A stretch of DNA of 64,000 nt from contig CM034546.1 in the NCBI GenBank assembly GCA_020055645.1, forward strand, positions 125,199,875-125,263,874, given 5' to 3'. The position numbers and the translations under genes were made by a program. Positions within the stretch are counted from its first letter, which is position 1. Each line of letters begins with the position of its first letter. The stretch is from Tomocerus qinae. Lineage: Eukaryota > Arthropoda > Collembola > Entomobryomorpha > Tomoceridae. The notes under the pieces were generated by a model. It had not been told where the DNA came from. It searched no databases and saw only the letters and a program-made list of their open reading frames with translations. Below, in pieces: positions 24,003-33,701 of the stretch.

Positions 24003-25415
24003 TTTAAATTAGTAGCGGGTTCACATTAGCTTGGGGTAGAATAGTAGAATCGTTTTCCACAGAAGAAGGAATAAAGTCATCCATTGCTGAATTTCCTTTG
24101 TCTTTTAGGTAATGTTCGCTTACAAGCATGTAAAGTGACCAATCACATCTCCCGTTATAATGAGCTCCTTGAATTTCAAACAGGTCAGTGGGGGGGGGCG
24201 ACCGAAGAGATTTAATTGCTTTTTGTACTTTGCCGTTGACAATTCAAGTCCTAAATCTATAAATTATTCGTCTTTTGCAGGATTAAAATCTAAAGGAGCA
24301 TCTACTACAGCTGGTTTGAAATTTGTTTGAAGATCATCAATCACGCAGCCAGTAGCCTGTGAAAAGCACGTATAACCTTCCTTTGGGTGGATTTTCATAT
24401 CGGCGTCCATGCTGTAAAAACTCTCCTGTTTTACCAAAAGTGTGGACATGTCGTCATCATACTCAATTGGGGCACTGTATACTGAAGTGTATAGGTTGAG
24501 TAAATGGACGTTTATGCAATTATTTGACCACTGTCGCTGGTAAATACAAAAAAATATTTTTTATTTAAATATAATAATTTTCTTTTAAACTCAGCTGATA
24601 ACCTACAAGTGGTGGTTGTGGTTCTGTAACTTCATCATCTTTAGTAGCAGGACTTTCTTCACTACTTAATTTTTCAGAAGTAGATAGTGCTTTCAACAAA
24701 TCAGCTATGGTCTTTCATGGAGATTTGCAACAGCGTCAATTTTTGTATCCCCACCAAACTTCTCTGAGGGGGAAATTTAGAATGGCCTTGAAATTCTGAA
24801 TTAAGGTGTTTGTTCCCAAAAATAAATTCCACCGAAATGTCTTGGAAGGTACGGGATTCGGGAATAGACGATACAGTTGTAAGGTCAGCATCTGGTTTCA
24901 AAGTTTGAAAATTTGGTAAATCCAGACTACTGCTTTCTCTCACCAATTGGTGCTCCTCCACTTGTATGGCCTCAACAGCCAACTCCGCTTGGTCTAGAAC
25001 TCTCACTGCTATTGACCCTCGGAGGAATTAACATAAAATCTTCCAATTCAGTTCCTTCTTTCCATTGTACTGATTTTGACAATTCTTTGTCCTCTCGAGT
25101 ACATTCCTCTTCATTGGAATTAAACTTTGGTTTCTTTCTTGTACTTAACCGTTGACAATTCAAGTCCTAAATCTGTCCATTCTTCGTCTTTCGCAGGATT
25201 AAAACTTGAAGGTGCATCTATTACAGCTGGTTTGAAATTTGTTTGAAGATCATCATTCATGCAGCCAGTAGTTCTTTCGGACGGCATTTTTGTACCAAAC
25301 CTAAGTAATGGGGACACTTCTTTAAATAACTCGTCCAAACAAAGGAAGTTGTAATTTTGTAATCCGTATCTTCTGTGAAAAGCACGCATAATCTTCCTTT
25401 GGGTGGATTTTCATT
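24003..25415 (-). pseudogene. Broken, rearranged duplicate of the PP1-motif gene
   Basis: Read on the minus strand, 24606-25128 matches exon 1 of the gene at 20540-22926, 24541-24605 matches its first intron, and 24003-24540 matches the start of exon 2. Frameshifts, deletions and stops break the frame. At about 25129 the exon 1 part joins directly to a second exon 2 fragment (25129-25415) that should lie downstream, a chimeric junction. Because the intron is kept, the duplicate arose through DNA and not by retrotransposition. Confidence 0.85.
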
Positions 25416-25469
25416 TACATTACAGCTGGTTTGAAATTTTTTTGAGATCGGTAAATCGGTTTACTGTTA

Positions 25470-25577
25470 ATGGCAACAAACTTTGGTATTGCCCATTGCG
25501 GAACGGCATCATGTAAAAGTGCCTGAACTATGACGTCATGACGATTGTGACGTCATAGTTCAGCTAGGTCAGGCACT
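25470..25577. repeat. Second copy of the TGACGTCA palindrome
   Basis: The flank CAACAAACTTTGGTATTG and the palindrome body (GTAAAAGTGCCTGAACTATG, then two TGACGTCA-like centres) match 6162-6260 in inverted orientation. Here the centre is doubled with a short spacer. Two copies about 19 kb apart indicate a mobile inverted-repeat element. Confidence 0.65.
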
Positions 25578-25821
25578 GTCTGCACTCCAAAAGCTGCAGT
25601 ATAAAAGCTTAGCTCATATAGTATAATAATAAAATTTAATAATAATTATTGATCCTGATTGTTCCTGTCGTTCAGTGTAGACATGCTTTTGTTCTACTCC
25701 TCCTTAATTCTGACATTACGGCATTTTCGGTCATCTAGACCCTTACTTGAATTGTGTTTTTTTCTAGTTTTAAATTAAATAGCTAAAGGAAATATCATTT
25801 TTTCCAAATTACAAATTTTAT

Positions 25822-26414
25822 TTAAAGTACATCACACAGTACAGAAATTAGCTGGCTATCATCGGTGTCGGTCAACAGTTCTGCGATTGCATTGGATCTT
25901 ACAAATCTAGTGCAATTCATTTTATCGTCCATCCAATCATCCCCACACACGAAACTAACCAAATTTACCCCAGTCTCCAGAGCACGAAACAGGCTGAGGA
26001 AAAGCAAATTATTGCCAAAATAGAGCGAAAGTTTACATTCACTCTGTGTTATAACTTTTGTGGCAGAAATCCCCGTGGAAGGATGTAGATATACCTATAG
26101 ATGGTAGAGTTTATATGTATCACTCTATAATATAATCTTCTTGTTCGAGTTGCGTAGTGAAAATTTTCCGTAGGGATGCTTGTTTATATCATCGTGTGTT
26201 AATATGGTAAATCCCAACAAGTCCGTGTATATTTCATAACAAAGCAGTTCAGGCGTTATGTATGCAAATATTTCCAGCTTTCGTTTTGCTTAAGGTTTCT
26301 ATTATTTCATGTGCGGGAAACTTTAAAATTTGTTCATTTACATTGTTGAAATTATGATACAAGACAATACACTTGCCAAGTACCTCCTCCCTGTCCGGAG
26401 ATACGGACAGTTTT
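25822..26414 (-). pseudogene. Decayed coding sequence of unrecognised family
   Basis: Minus-strand frames that read like protein follow each other with one shift and two stops between them. The first begins after a plausible acceptor at 26415 (TTGTTTTAG) and includes LGKCIVLYHNFNN and FPAHEIIETL. One base out of frame it continues as AYITPELLCYEIYTDLLGF. After two stops it ends with VCGDDWMDDKMNC and ELLTDTDDSQLISVLCDVL before a stop. The composition and length of these blocks are unlike random A+T-rich DNA. I cannot name the family. A real gene with extra small introns is a less likely alternative. Confidence 0.45.
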
Positions 26415-26496
26415 CTAAAACAAAAGTCCCTATACCTATCAATGTAAAATCTCTACCTCCGAGGCTGACCCACTAAATGAGAAACCATGAAAAGTT

Positions 26497-28290
26497 CGGA
26501 GCATCTAGCCAAAGCGAAAGACTCGCCAGACGCTGGCGAGTCTTTCGCTTTGGCTAGATCAAGGTATCGAAAAACCCGGGTTTTTTAGGAAAAAACCCTC
26601 GACCCCGGGTTTTTTGGGTTTAAGGGTTTTTTATATAACTATAGGTAATAAATACAAGTCTATACTATACCATATATGAACACTACAGCTGACAACAACA
26701 ACAACCGTGTCAACTACTATTACTTACCTATATGTCAATGAAAAGAAAAATTAAAGCATAAAAGTTTAATTTTATTATGTTGTAACGTAGCAAATGCAGT
26801 ATTTTTGTGAACACCTATATTATTATTACTGTTTGATAACAACTAGTGAAATATTAAGCATTATAATATTTTACTGATTATATTGACTTTATGAAATTAT
26901 TCCTTCGTTAATTTGAAGCTTTAATTGCAAAGCATTACAGTAATGAATATGAAAGTGATAAAATGAAATTGAGCATATGTGTACAACGTACAACGATATT
27001 ATAAACATAATCTTCACAATGCAATGACTAAAGTATACATAAAACTAATGTTATTATAGTCCTCACATTACGATACATTAATTAGGCCCATACTCTGAAC
27101 TCTGACTTGAGACCACTCCAAAACTTATGAGTGACTTAAGATCACCTTTCCTCAAAATCGGTACCACGACATCCTCATCTCAAGACAATCTTATAGCAAT
27201 ATCTTTTGTCCATCTTATCGGTACCATGATCATCGTCTTATGACTTAAGATCGTAAAATAACAATCTTAAGTTCGTCTTTCCTAACAGTCGAATTCTACA
27301 TCGCTACTCAGACTTCAATCGGAACTTCACTTACTCTTCAAGTCCCAAGTCGTATTCAGGATTCACTTGAGTAATGACTTGAAGTCAAGTTCTAAGGTAC
27401 CTCCAGACCTACCTTGGCACTTGACTTGAGCTTGACAAATTTTTGAAACTCCCGCTCAAATTTCAATACAAAATAATTTTGAAGTCTAACTTCGTCAAGT
27501 GGGCTTCATGAATACCACCCCTACTTGGACTTCAACTTGACTTGAATCAACCCTTACTAAAGTTAGACTTGAAGTGAAGTCTGAGTAGCGATGTAGAATT
27601 TGACTGTAAGACCCCGATTTTGTTGTCTTGAGACGATCTTTCGTCCTTTTTGGTAGGCATTTTTCTCAATAAAACGAATGTCTCTTGTGTTTGTCTTGTG
27701 TTGGCTTTATCTCACATCAACAATTTACGAGAACTGTTGCCATAGTTTTCCAGATGAGAATACGGGAGTAGGGAGTGTCAATAGGAGGGTAATGAAAATT
27801 CAAGTATCCGTAGTAACCCCACCGATTTTGTCTAAAATTTTGCTCTGACGAGATCGTAAGATGAACTTGAGATGAACTTTCCTTGATTTTATGAAAGACG
27901 GGACTCAAGACAGCCTTGTGTAAGACGATGTTGTCACAATGATCGTGGTACCGATTTTCAATAAGATCTTCGCTGGTCTTAAGATGATCTTACATAAGAT
28001 AATCTTAAGATGGTCTTATGACGGAGGTTGGTAGTACCACCCTTAGAAGCGTAGAAGTGTAGAAGCTATTATTTGATTCCACCTGATTATACATTTGTTT
28101 ACATTTTTGAATAGAAATTAGTATGTATTACGTATCTAGATGAAGCTGTAGTGCACATTTTTGTATGTTTTGTAAAAAACCCAAAAAACCCGGGGTTTTT
28201 TAAGTAAAGCGGGGTGGGTTTTTTGTCAAAAAACCCAAAAAACCCCAACCCATAAAAAACCCGACCCACAACCCTGGGCTAGATGCTCCG
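26497..28290. mobile_element. 1.8-kb compound foldback element
   Basis: CGGAGCATCTAGCC at the left is exactly mirrored by GGCTAGATGCTCCG at the right. Just inside the left end is a perfect 57-bp palindrome (26503-26559; 27-bp arms, 3-nt loop). Next to both ends are runs of AAAAAACCC/GGGTTTTTT. The interior from 27110 to 28030 is an imperfect inverted repeat centred near 27450; for example CTACATCGCTACTCAGACTT at 27300 is mirrored near 27590. It is also dense in CTTAAGATGATCTTA-like motifs. No transposase frame was seen. Confidence 0.7.
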
Positions 28291-28555
28291 TTCGTCGGCT
28301 GCATTGCCTCGAAAAGTTCAATTAGAAAAGGTATGCATCTGAACTACTTTCGTCTCATCGTACAATGTTGCCCACGGAATACACACTAGCTTTATTTATA
28401 ACAGGGCCTAGGTCCTGTGACCGGCTAGTATATAATAATGTTCACGGGTATTTATGCCAGTAAAAGTAAACAAACGAAACTTCCAGTCTACTTCTATCTA
28501 ACGTCTTTTTGCCAAACATGAGTTAAATCTACTGAAATCTTTTTAGTGTGTCATG

Positions 28556-29035
28556 CTCTTTCATGGGGATTTACAGCAGCTTCAATTTGTGCATCCCCAC
28601 CAAACTACTTCGAAGGAAAAATTTAGAACGGCCTTGAAAATTTGAATTAAGATGTTTGTTCACAAAAATAAATTCCACTGAAATTTCTTGGAATAGAAGG
28701 TACGTGATTCGGGACTCGGGAATAGACGACACAGTTGTAAGGTCAGCATCTGGTTTCAAAGTTTGAAAATTCTCAGTTCCTTCTTGTCTTCTCAGGTAGA
28801 TTCCTCCTTATTGGAATAAAAGTTTTGGTTTCTTTCTTGTACTTGTTGACAATTCCAAGTCCTAAATCTATCCATTTTTCTTCTTTCGCAGGATTAAAAC
28901 CTAAAGGTGCATCTTTTGAAATTTGTTTGAAGATCATCAATCACACAGCCAGTGCAGTAGCAGTTTTTCGGACGGCATTTTCGTACCAAATCTAAGTGAT
29001 CTGGATACTTCTTTAAATAACTCGTCGAAACAAAG
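28556..29035 (-). pseudogene. Second rearranged fragment of the PP1-motif gene
   Basis: On the minus strand, 28556-28770 matches part of exon 1, with an insertion, and 28830-29035 matches an internal part of exon 2. The intervening exon 1 sequence is mostly deleted. The exon 2 to exon 1 joint is the same kind as in the 24-25.4 kb fragment, suggesting they derive from one already rearranged ancestor. Confidence 0.75.
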
Positions 29036-29079
29036 CATACTTTCCCACCTAGGTATGCTGTAATGTACGGAGACCCCCC

Positions 29080-29100
29080 CTGGCCGACGAAGTCGGCCAG
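29080..29100. repeat. Short perfect hairpin CTGGCCGAC-GAA-GTCGGCCAG
   Basis: Nine-base arms flank a 3-base loop next to a C-run. The GGCCGACTTCG half recurs alone near 29151 and the phrase TACAATGTTGCC near 28362 and 29158, so this is the worn end of a local repeat. Confidence 0.4.
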
Positions 29101-29329
29101 GTACCCCCTTTGGCCTAAGAAGGTATCATCTGAGACTACTTTCGGCCGACTTCGTACAATGTTGCCACGGAGACACTTAAACTCACAAAAAAGAGAAGCC
29201 TACCCCTCCTGGCCGACTTCAAATTAAATATGAATAACAAAATTTAAATGATACGCTGAAAATGCATTATTAATTTTTAATGTTTTGAAACATTTTATTA
29301 TTACTGTTTTAATATCAGCGGGACGTGCT

Positions 29330-29830
29330 GGATTCAAGGACGTATAGAGAGATGGGCTTTCGAAATCCATGAAAAAGAGAATTTTTTCTTAAAATGGCAA
29401 AAATTTAGAACGCTCCGCGCGATTGAAAATTTTTAGGCCATTTTAGACTCATTTCAGTCAAAAAATGCCAAATTTTGCGCTACGCGCGAATATATATCGA
29501 AAAATATCTATTGGAAATCTTAGCCACCTCCAAAACTCAATTCTGTATACGTGCTTGGCTGGATTTTGTGCATATATGATGAAATGTGTCCAAAAATCTC
29601 TGTGATGCTCATTTATACCTAATTTTTAGTAAAGGTGCAAATACTTCAAACAAAATATTGACATTTAAGGCAGCGTTTGTTTATCACTGATAAAAAATTT
29701 CATGGTCGTTTTCCTATACCGCTGCGCCCCCTTTTCAAAAAAATTCGCGCCCTTACGGGGCGCGCCCCCACCTACACCCCCCAGAAAAAGTACAAGATTC
29801 GCCCATTAGACCCCCCTTGGCAGTGTACCC
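29330..29830. repeat. Two degraded copies of the CGCGCGAA-core repeat family
   Basis: The first (about 29335-29560) has AAAATTTTTAGGCCATTTTAG, a CTACGCGCGAATATA core and a terminal ATACGTGCTTGGCTGG. The second (about 29690-29830) has AATTCGCGCCCTTACGGGGC and CCCCCC runs. Both are non-coding. Confidence 0.45.
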
Positions 29831-29839
29831 AGTGGGAAA

Positions 29840-30030
29840 GTATGAAACAAAGGAATTGTAATCCGTATCTTCAGTGAAAAGCATGTATAACCTTCCTTTA
29901 ATGGATTTTCATTTACACGATTCAGATAATCCGCATCAATGCTGTAAAAACTCTTCTGTTTTGCCAAAAGGGTGGACACGGCGACATCATAGTATTCAAA
30001 TGGTAGCACCGTATACTGTATACAAGAGTA
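29840..30030 (-). pseudogene. Exon 2 fragment of the PP1-motif gene, left arm of an inverted pair
   Basis: It matches exon 2 around the conserved CFAKS/LLAKQ-encoding part on the minus strand, with small indels. Its mirror image begins 55 bp further on at 30085, so the two fragments form a local inverted repeat centred near 30.05 kb. Confidence 0.75.
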
Positions 30031-30084
30031 TGTGTATTTAACCATGACTCTGGTATAAGTGAACAATCGGTATTACTTTATTAC

Positions 30085-31672
30085 GTGTCCACACTTTTGG
30101 CAAAATAGGAGAATTTTTGCAGCATTGACGACAATTATCAGAATCGTGTAAATGAAAATCCACCCAAAGGAAGGTTATGCGTGCTTTTCACAGAAGATAC
30201 GGATTACAACTTCCTTTGTTTGGACGAGTTATTTAAAGAAGTGTCCCGATTACTTAGATTTGGTACAATAATGCCGTCCGAAAGAACTACTAGCTGCATG
30301 AATGATGATCTTCAATGTCTTCAAACAAATTTCAAACCAGCTGTAATAGATGCACCTTCAAGTTTTAATCCTGCGAAAGACGAAGAATGGACAGATTTAG
30401 GACTTGAATTGTCAACGGTTAAGTACAAGAAAGACACCAAAGTTTAATTCCAATGAAGAGGAATGTACTCGAGAGGACAAAGAATTGTCAAAATCAGTAC
30501 AATGGAAAGAAGGAACTGAATTGGAAGATTTTATGTTAATTCCTCCGAGGGTCAATAGCAGTGAGAGTCCTAGACCAAGAGGAGTTGGCTGTTGAGGCCA
30601 TACAAGTGGAGGAGCACCAATTGGTGAGAGAAAGCAGTAGTCTGGATTTACCAAATTTTCAAACTTTGAAACCAGATGCTGACCTTACAACTGTATCGTC
30701 TATTCCCGAATCCCATACCTTCCAAGACATTTAAGTGGAATTTATTTTTGGGAACAAACAACTTAGTTTAGATTTTCAAGGCCATTCTAAATTTCCCCTT
30801 CAGAGAAGTTTGGTGGGGATGCAAAAGTTGGAGCTGCTGAAAATCTCCATGGAAGACCATAGCTGATTTGTTGAAAGCACTATCTACTTCTGAAAAATTA
30901 AGTAGTGAAGAAAGTCCTGCTACTACTGATGATGAAGTTGCAGAACCACAACCACCACTTGTAGGTTATCAGCTGAGTTTAAAACAAAGTTATTCTATTT
31001 AAATAAAAAATATTTTTCTGTATTTACAGGTGACAGTGATCAAGGATTTGCATAAACCAACACTTCGGTGCCACCATTTGAATATGATGTCGACTTGTCC
31101 TCCCTTTTGGCAAAACAGGAGAGTTTTTACAGTATGGACGCCGATTACCTGAATCGTGTAAATGAAAATCCACCCAAAGGAAGGTTATACGTGCTTTTTA
31201 CAGAAGATACAGATTACAACTTTGTTTGGACGAGTTATTTAAAGAAGTGTCCAGATCACTTAGATTTGGTATACAAAAATGCCGTCCGAAAGAACTACTG
31301 CACTAGCTGGGTGATTGATGATCTTGAAACAAATTTCAAACCAGCTGTACAGATAGTAGATGCACCTTAAGGTTTTAATCCTGCAAAAGACGAAGAATGG
31401 ATTGATCTAGGACTTGAATTGTCAACGGTAAAGTACAAGAAAGCAAAAGAAGTCTCTTCGGTTTTCTCACTGACTGATTTGAAATTCAAAAAGCTCATTT
31501 TAACGGGAGATATGATTGGACCTTTAGAGAATTACATGCTTGCAAATGAACATTACGTAAAAGACAAAGGAAATTCAGCACTAGACGACTTTATTCCTTC
31601 TTCTGTGGAAAACGACTTTACCCCCAAACCTATTTGTGAACCGTCTACTAATTTAAATCTTCTTATAGGTAT
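30085..31672 (+). pseudogene. Inverted, rearranged duplicate of the PP1-motif gene
   Basis: On the plus strand the order is an exon 2 fragment (30085-30440), exon 1 (30441-30960), intron 1 (30961-31029), then exon 2 (31030-31672). The joint where AAGTACAAGAAAGA runs into exon 1 sequence is the same as at about 25130 on the other strand. The blocks at 24.0-25.4 kb and 30.1-31.7 kb are thus inverted copies of one rearranged ancestor. Stops and frameshifts prevent a full-length product. The stretch 31419-31660 is the best preserved and still reads close to the parent. Confidence 0.85.
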
Positions 31673-32333
31673 AGTACGACAAACAACGGCCGTTTTACTG
31701 TTGTGATCACGACTAGAGACTAGAGATGGCTATAATAAAAACCGCTGTCGGAGTTTCTTCTCATTGGTGGATTCAAATTGTTTTTAGCTAATAGGATTAC
31801 AGCTTTCAATTACAAAATTTTATATGTTCTCCATAAATCACCCCAAGTGGGAATGTTTATTTTTGTTTGCTCTACATTTCATTACAACAGACATAATACA
31901 CTGAATACACACATTAATATACTCTCTCACAGAGCACTTTGCAAATTTCAAAATCTGTTTGTTCCCCTGAGACGTTTCTATTCTTGGTGGACTTAAAAAT
32001 ATCAATGCTAAGGTTTATTATGTCCATGCCCATCCACTCGCAAGTTTTCTCTTCTGGAGACATGATGAGCCTCCGAAAAACGTTTATTGACTGTTTCACT
32101 CTGAATTAATTAATACATCTAAAAATCAATGCATGACTAAATAATAATTTATTCTCTTAGTTCATACATGAATTACTTGCACAAATTAATTACTTTATAG
32201 CAGAATTGTGTATGAATATATACAAATTATAACAGCTGAGGGCCAGAATTATAGCTATTTATAGCATTTAAATTATTTTTGGAAATAAAGTGAAATTAAC
32301 ATGCCATACCAATTCACTCATAAAAAGTCATAG

Positions 32334-33701
32334 TCAGAAGACAAAGGGATCTTTTGATCCTTCGTAATATCTCTTAATAGTAAGATCTGACAGATTACCG
32401 TTCTTGTTATAACGGGCAAGCATTGCAGGAAGATCACGAAGTGGAAATCGAGAGCGATAAACATTCAGTTCGTGGATATTGTGAGTTATTCCTGCAAAAT
32501 CAACGTATAGAAAAAGCAGTTCACAAATTATCCACTTTGATGTACGCCAGTTCAAGATAGTTACATATATCAGCTCAATCCGATCAAAGAGTATCTGTCC
32601 ACTCCCACCAACGTCTAATTCGATTTTCTGATTATTGTGCGTACTACAATAAACTCTAATGGTTTTAACAGTTTCAAAGTTAATGAAGGTATTTAAAGAT
32701 TTCTCCCCGTTTTGATTTTGGAATATCAATCGGCAGTATAGGATTTCCAAATGATTTGCAGAAAGGCGATCTCCTTGAGTGATTACAAGTTCGCAGTTTT
32801 TCAGTCGGAGATGCTTAACTCGAAGAAAGTTTTTAATTGAAAACTTCAGACCACGCCTTTCTAAAGATGCAACATAAACCTTTGTGAGGTATACATTATG
32901 GCTGAATAAACTCGACATTCCCAATGATCTTTCCTGAAGAGGATCGTTCTCAATTTGAATATTAATCATCTTCAATTCCTTTAATGCCTTCCAATCAGAA
33001 AATATTTCTTTGAGAGTCGATTCTTTCCACGGAATCCTTGAATTCCCAAGGTGTAAAGAATGAAATTCTTTTCTAGTCTGACTAAATTCAAATACTTCTC
33101 TGAATTTTTCGTATGAGGATTTTGTGCCAATCGATATTTGAGATAACTTTCTGAGAAACGGTTCCGCTTCAAAATTCCATTCATGATTAATGAAACGACA
33201 ACTTTTAATGTCAGCCAGAGGTAAATAGGCGAAGACGCAATGAATAATCTGTAATAAACATCAATAAATATGTAGTGAGTATTTCCACGAAAGAACAATA
33301 GAACTTGACACTCGAAATTTAAATATTCAAATCTAACCACAGAAATTCTTAAAGGGTTTAAATTTTCAAGGTGTTCGAAGCAAAATGCTTTCCCGCTAGA
33401 CTTAGTAGACAGAATGGCAACCTCATTTCGCAACAGCTTCATTATTTGAATCGCACATTCAGCATTCTTCTCCATTAGCAAATCAAATAGTCCTAATTGT
33501 ACGTTTTCTTCCTGTTTTATAATCCATAATTCATTTTACTATTTACGTTTTTGGTATATATCTCGTTGTATCATTTTGACTTACAATAATTATGGCATCT
33601 TTCTCAGCCTCAGTGATTAGATTTTGATGACGCAATTTCAGCACGCAATCCTTTAAGGCAGCTAAGTCTAACTTCTTTTTACGTTTTTGCAAATTTTCCA
33701 T
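32334..33701 (-). CDS. F-box protein with a helical, possibly CARD-like N-terminus and LRR-like tail
   Basis: Proposed exons 33585-33701, 33341-33493 and 32334-33248 join in phase 0 to 394 residues. The third exon opens with an F-box (IIHCVFAYLPLADIKSC, then a Trp a few residues on). The rest has irregular leucine-rich strands (HLRLKNCEL, ELNVYRSRF), as in F-box/LRR substrate receptors of SCF ubiquitin ligases. The first two exons encode helices (LAALKDCVLKLRHQNLITEAEKDAI; LILLMEKNAECAIQIMKLL) that follow the CARD death-fold pattern but are about ten residues short. The frame stays open 18 codons into the first intron, and those codons include DTTRY, a CARD-like turn. Exon 2's donor (TCT|GTGG) is weak, so that boundary is tentative. 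AG-acceptors and phases otherwise agree. Confidence 0.7.

Noticed and set aside
26560-26640. GGGTTT runs as an interstitial telomere
   Set aside because: The runs are irregular (GGGTTTTTT, CCCGGG mixed), lie symmetrically inside a foldback element, and do not match the arthropod TTAGG repeat.
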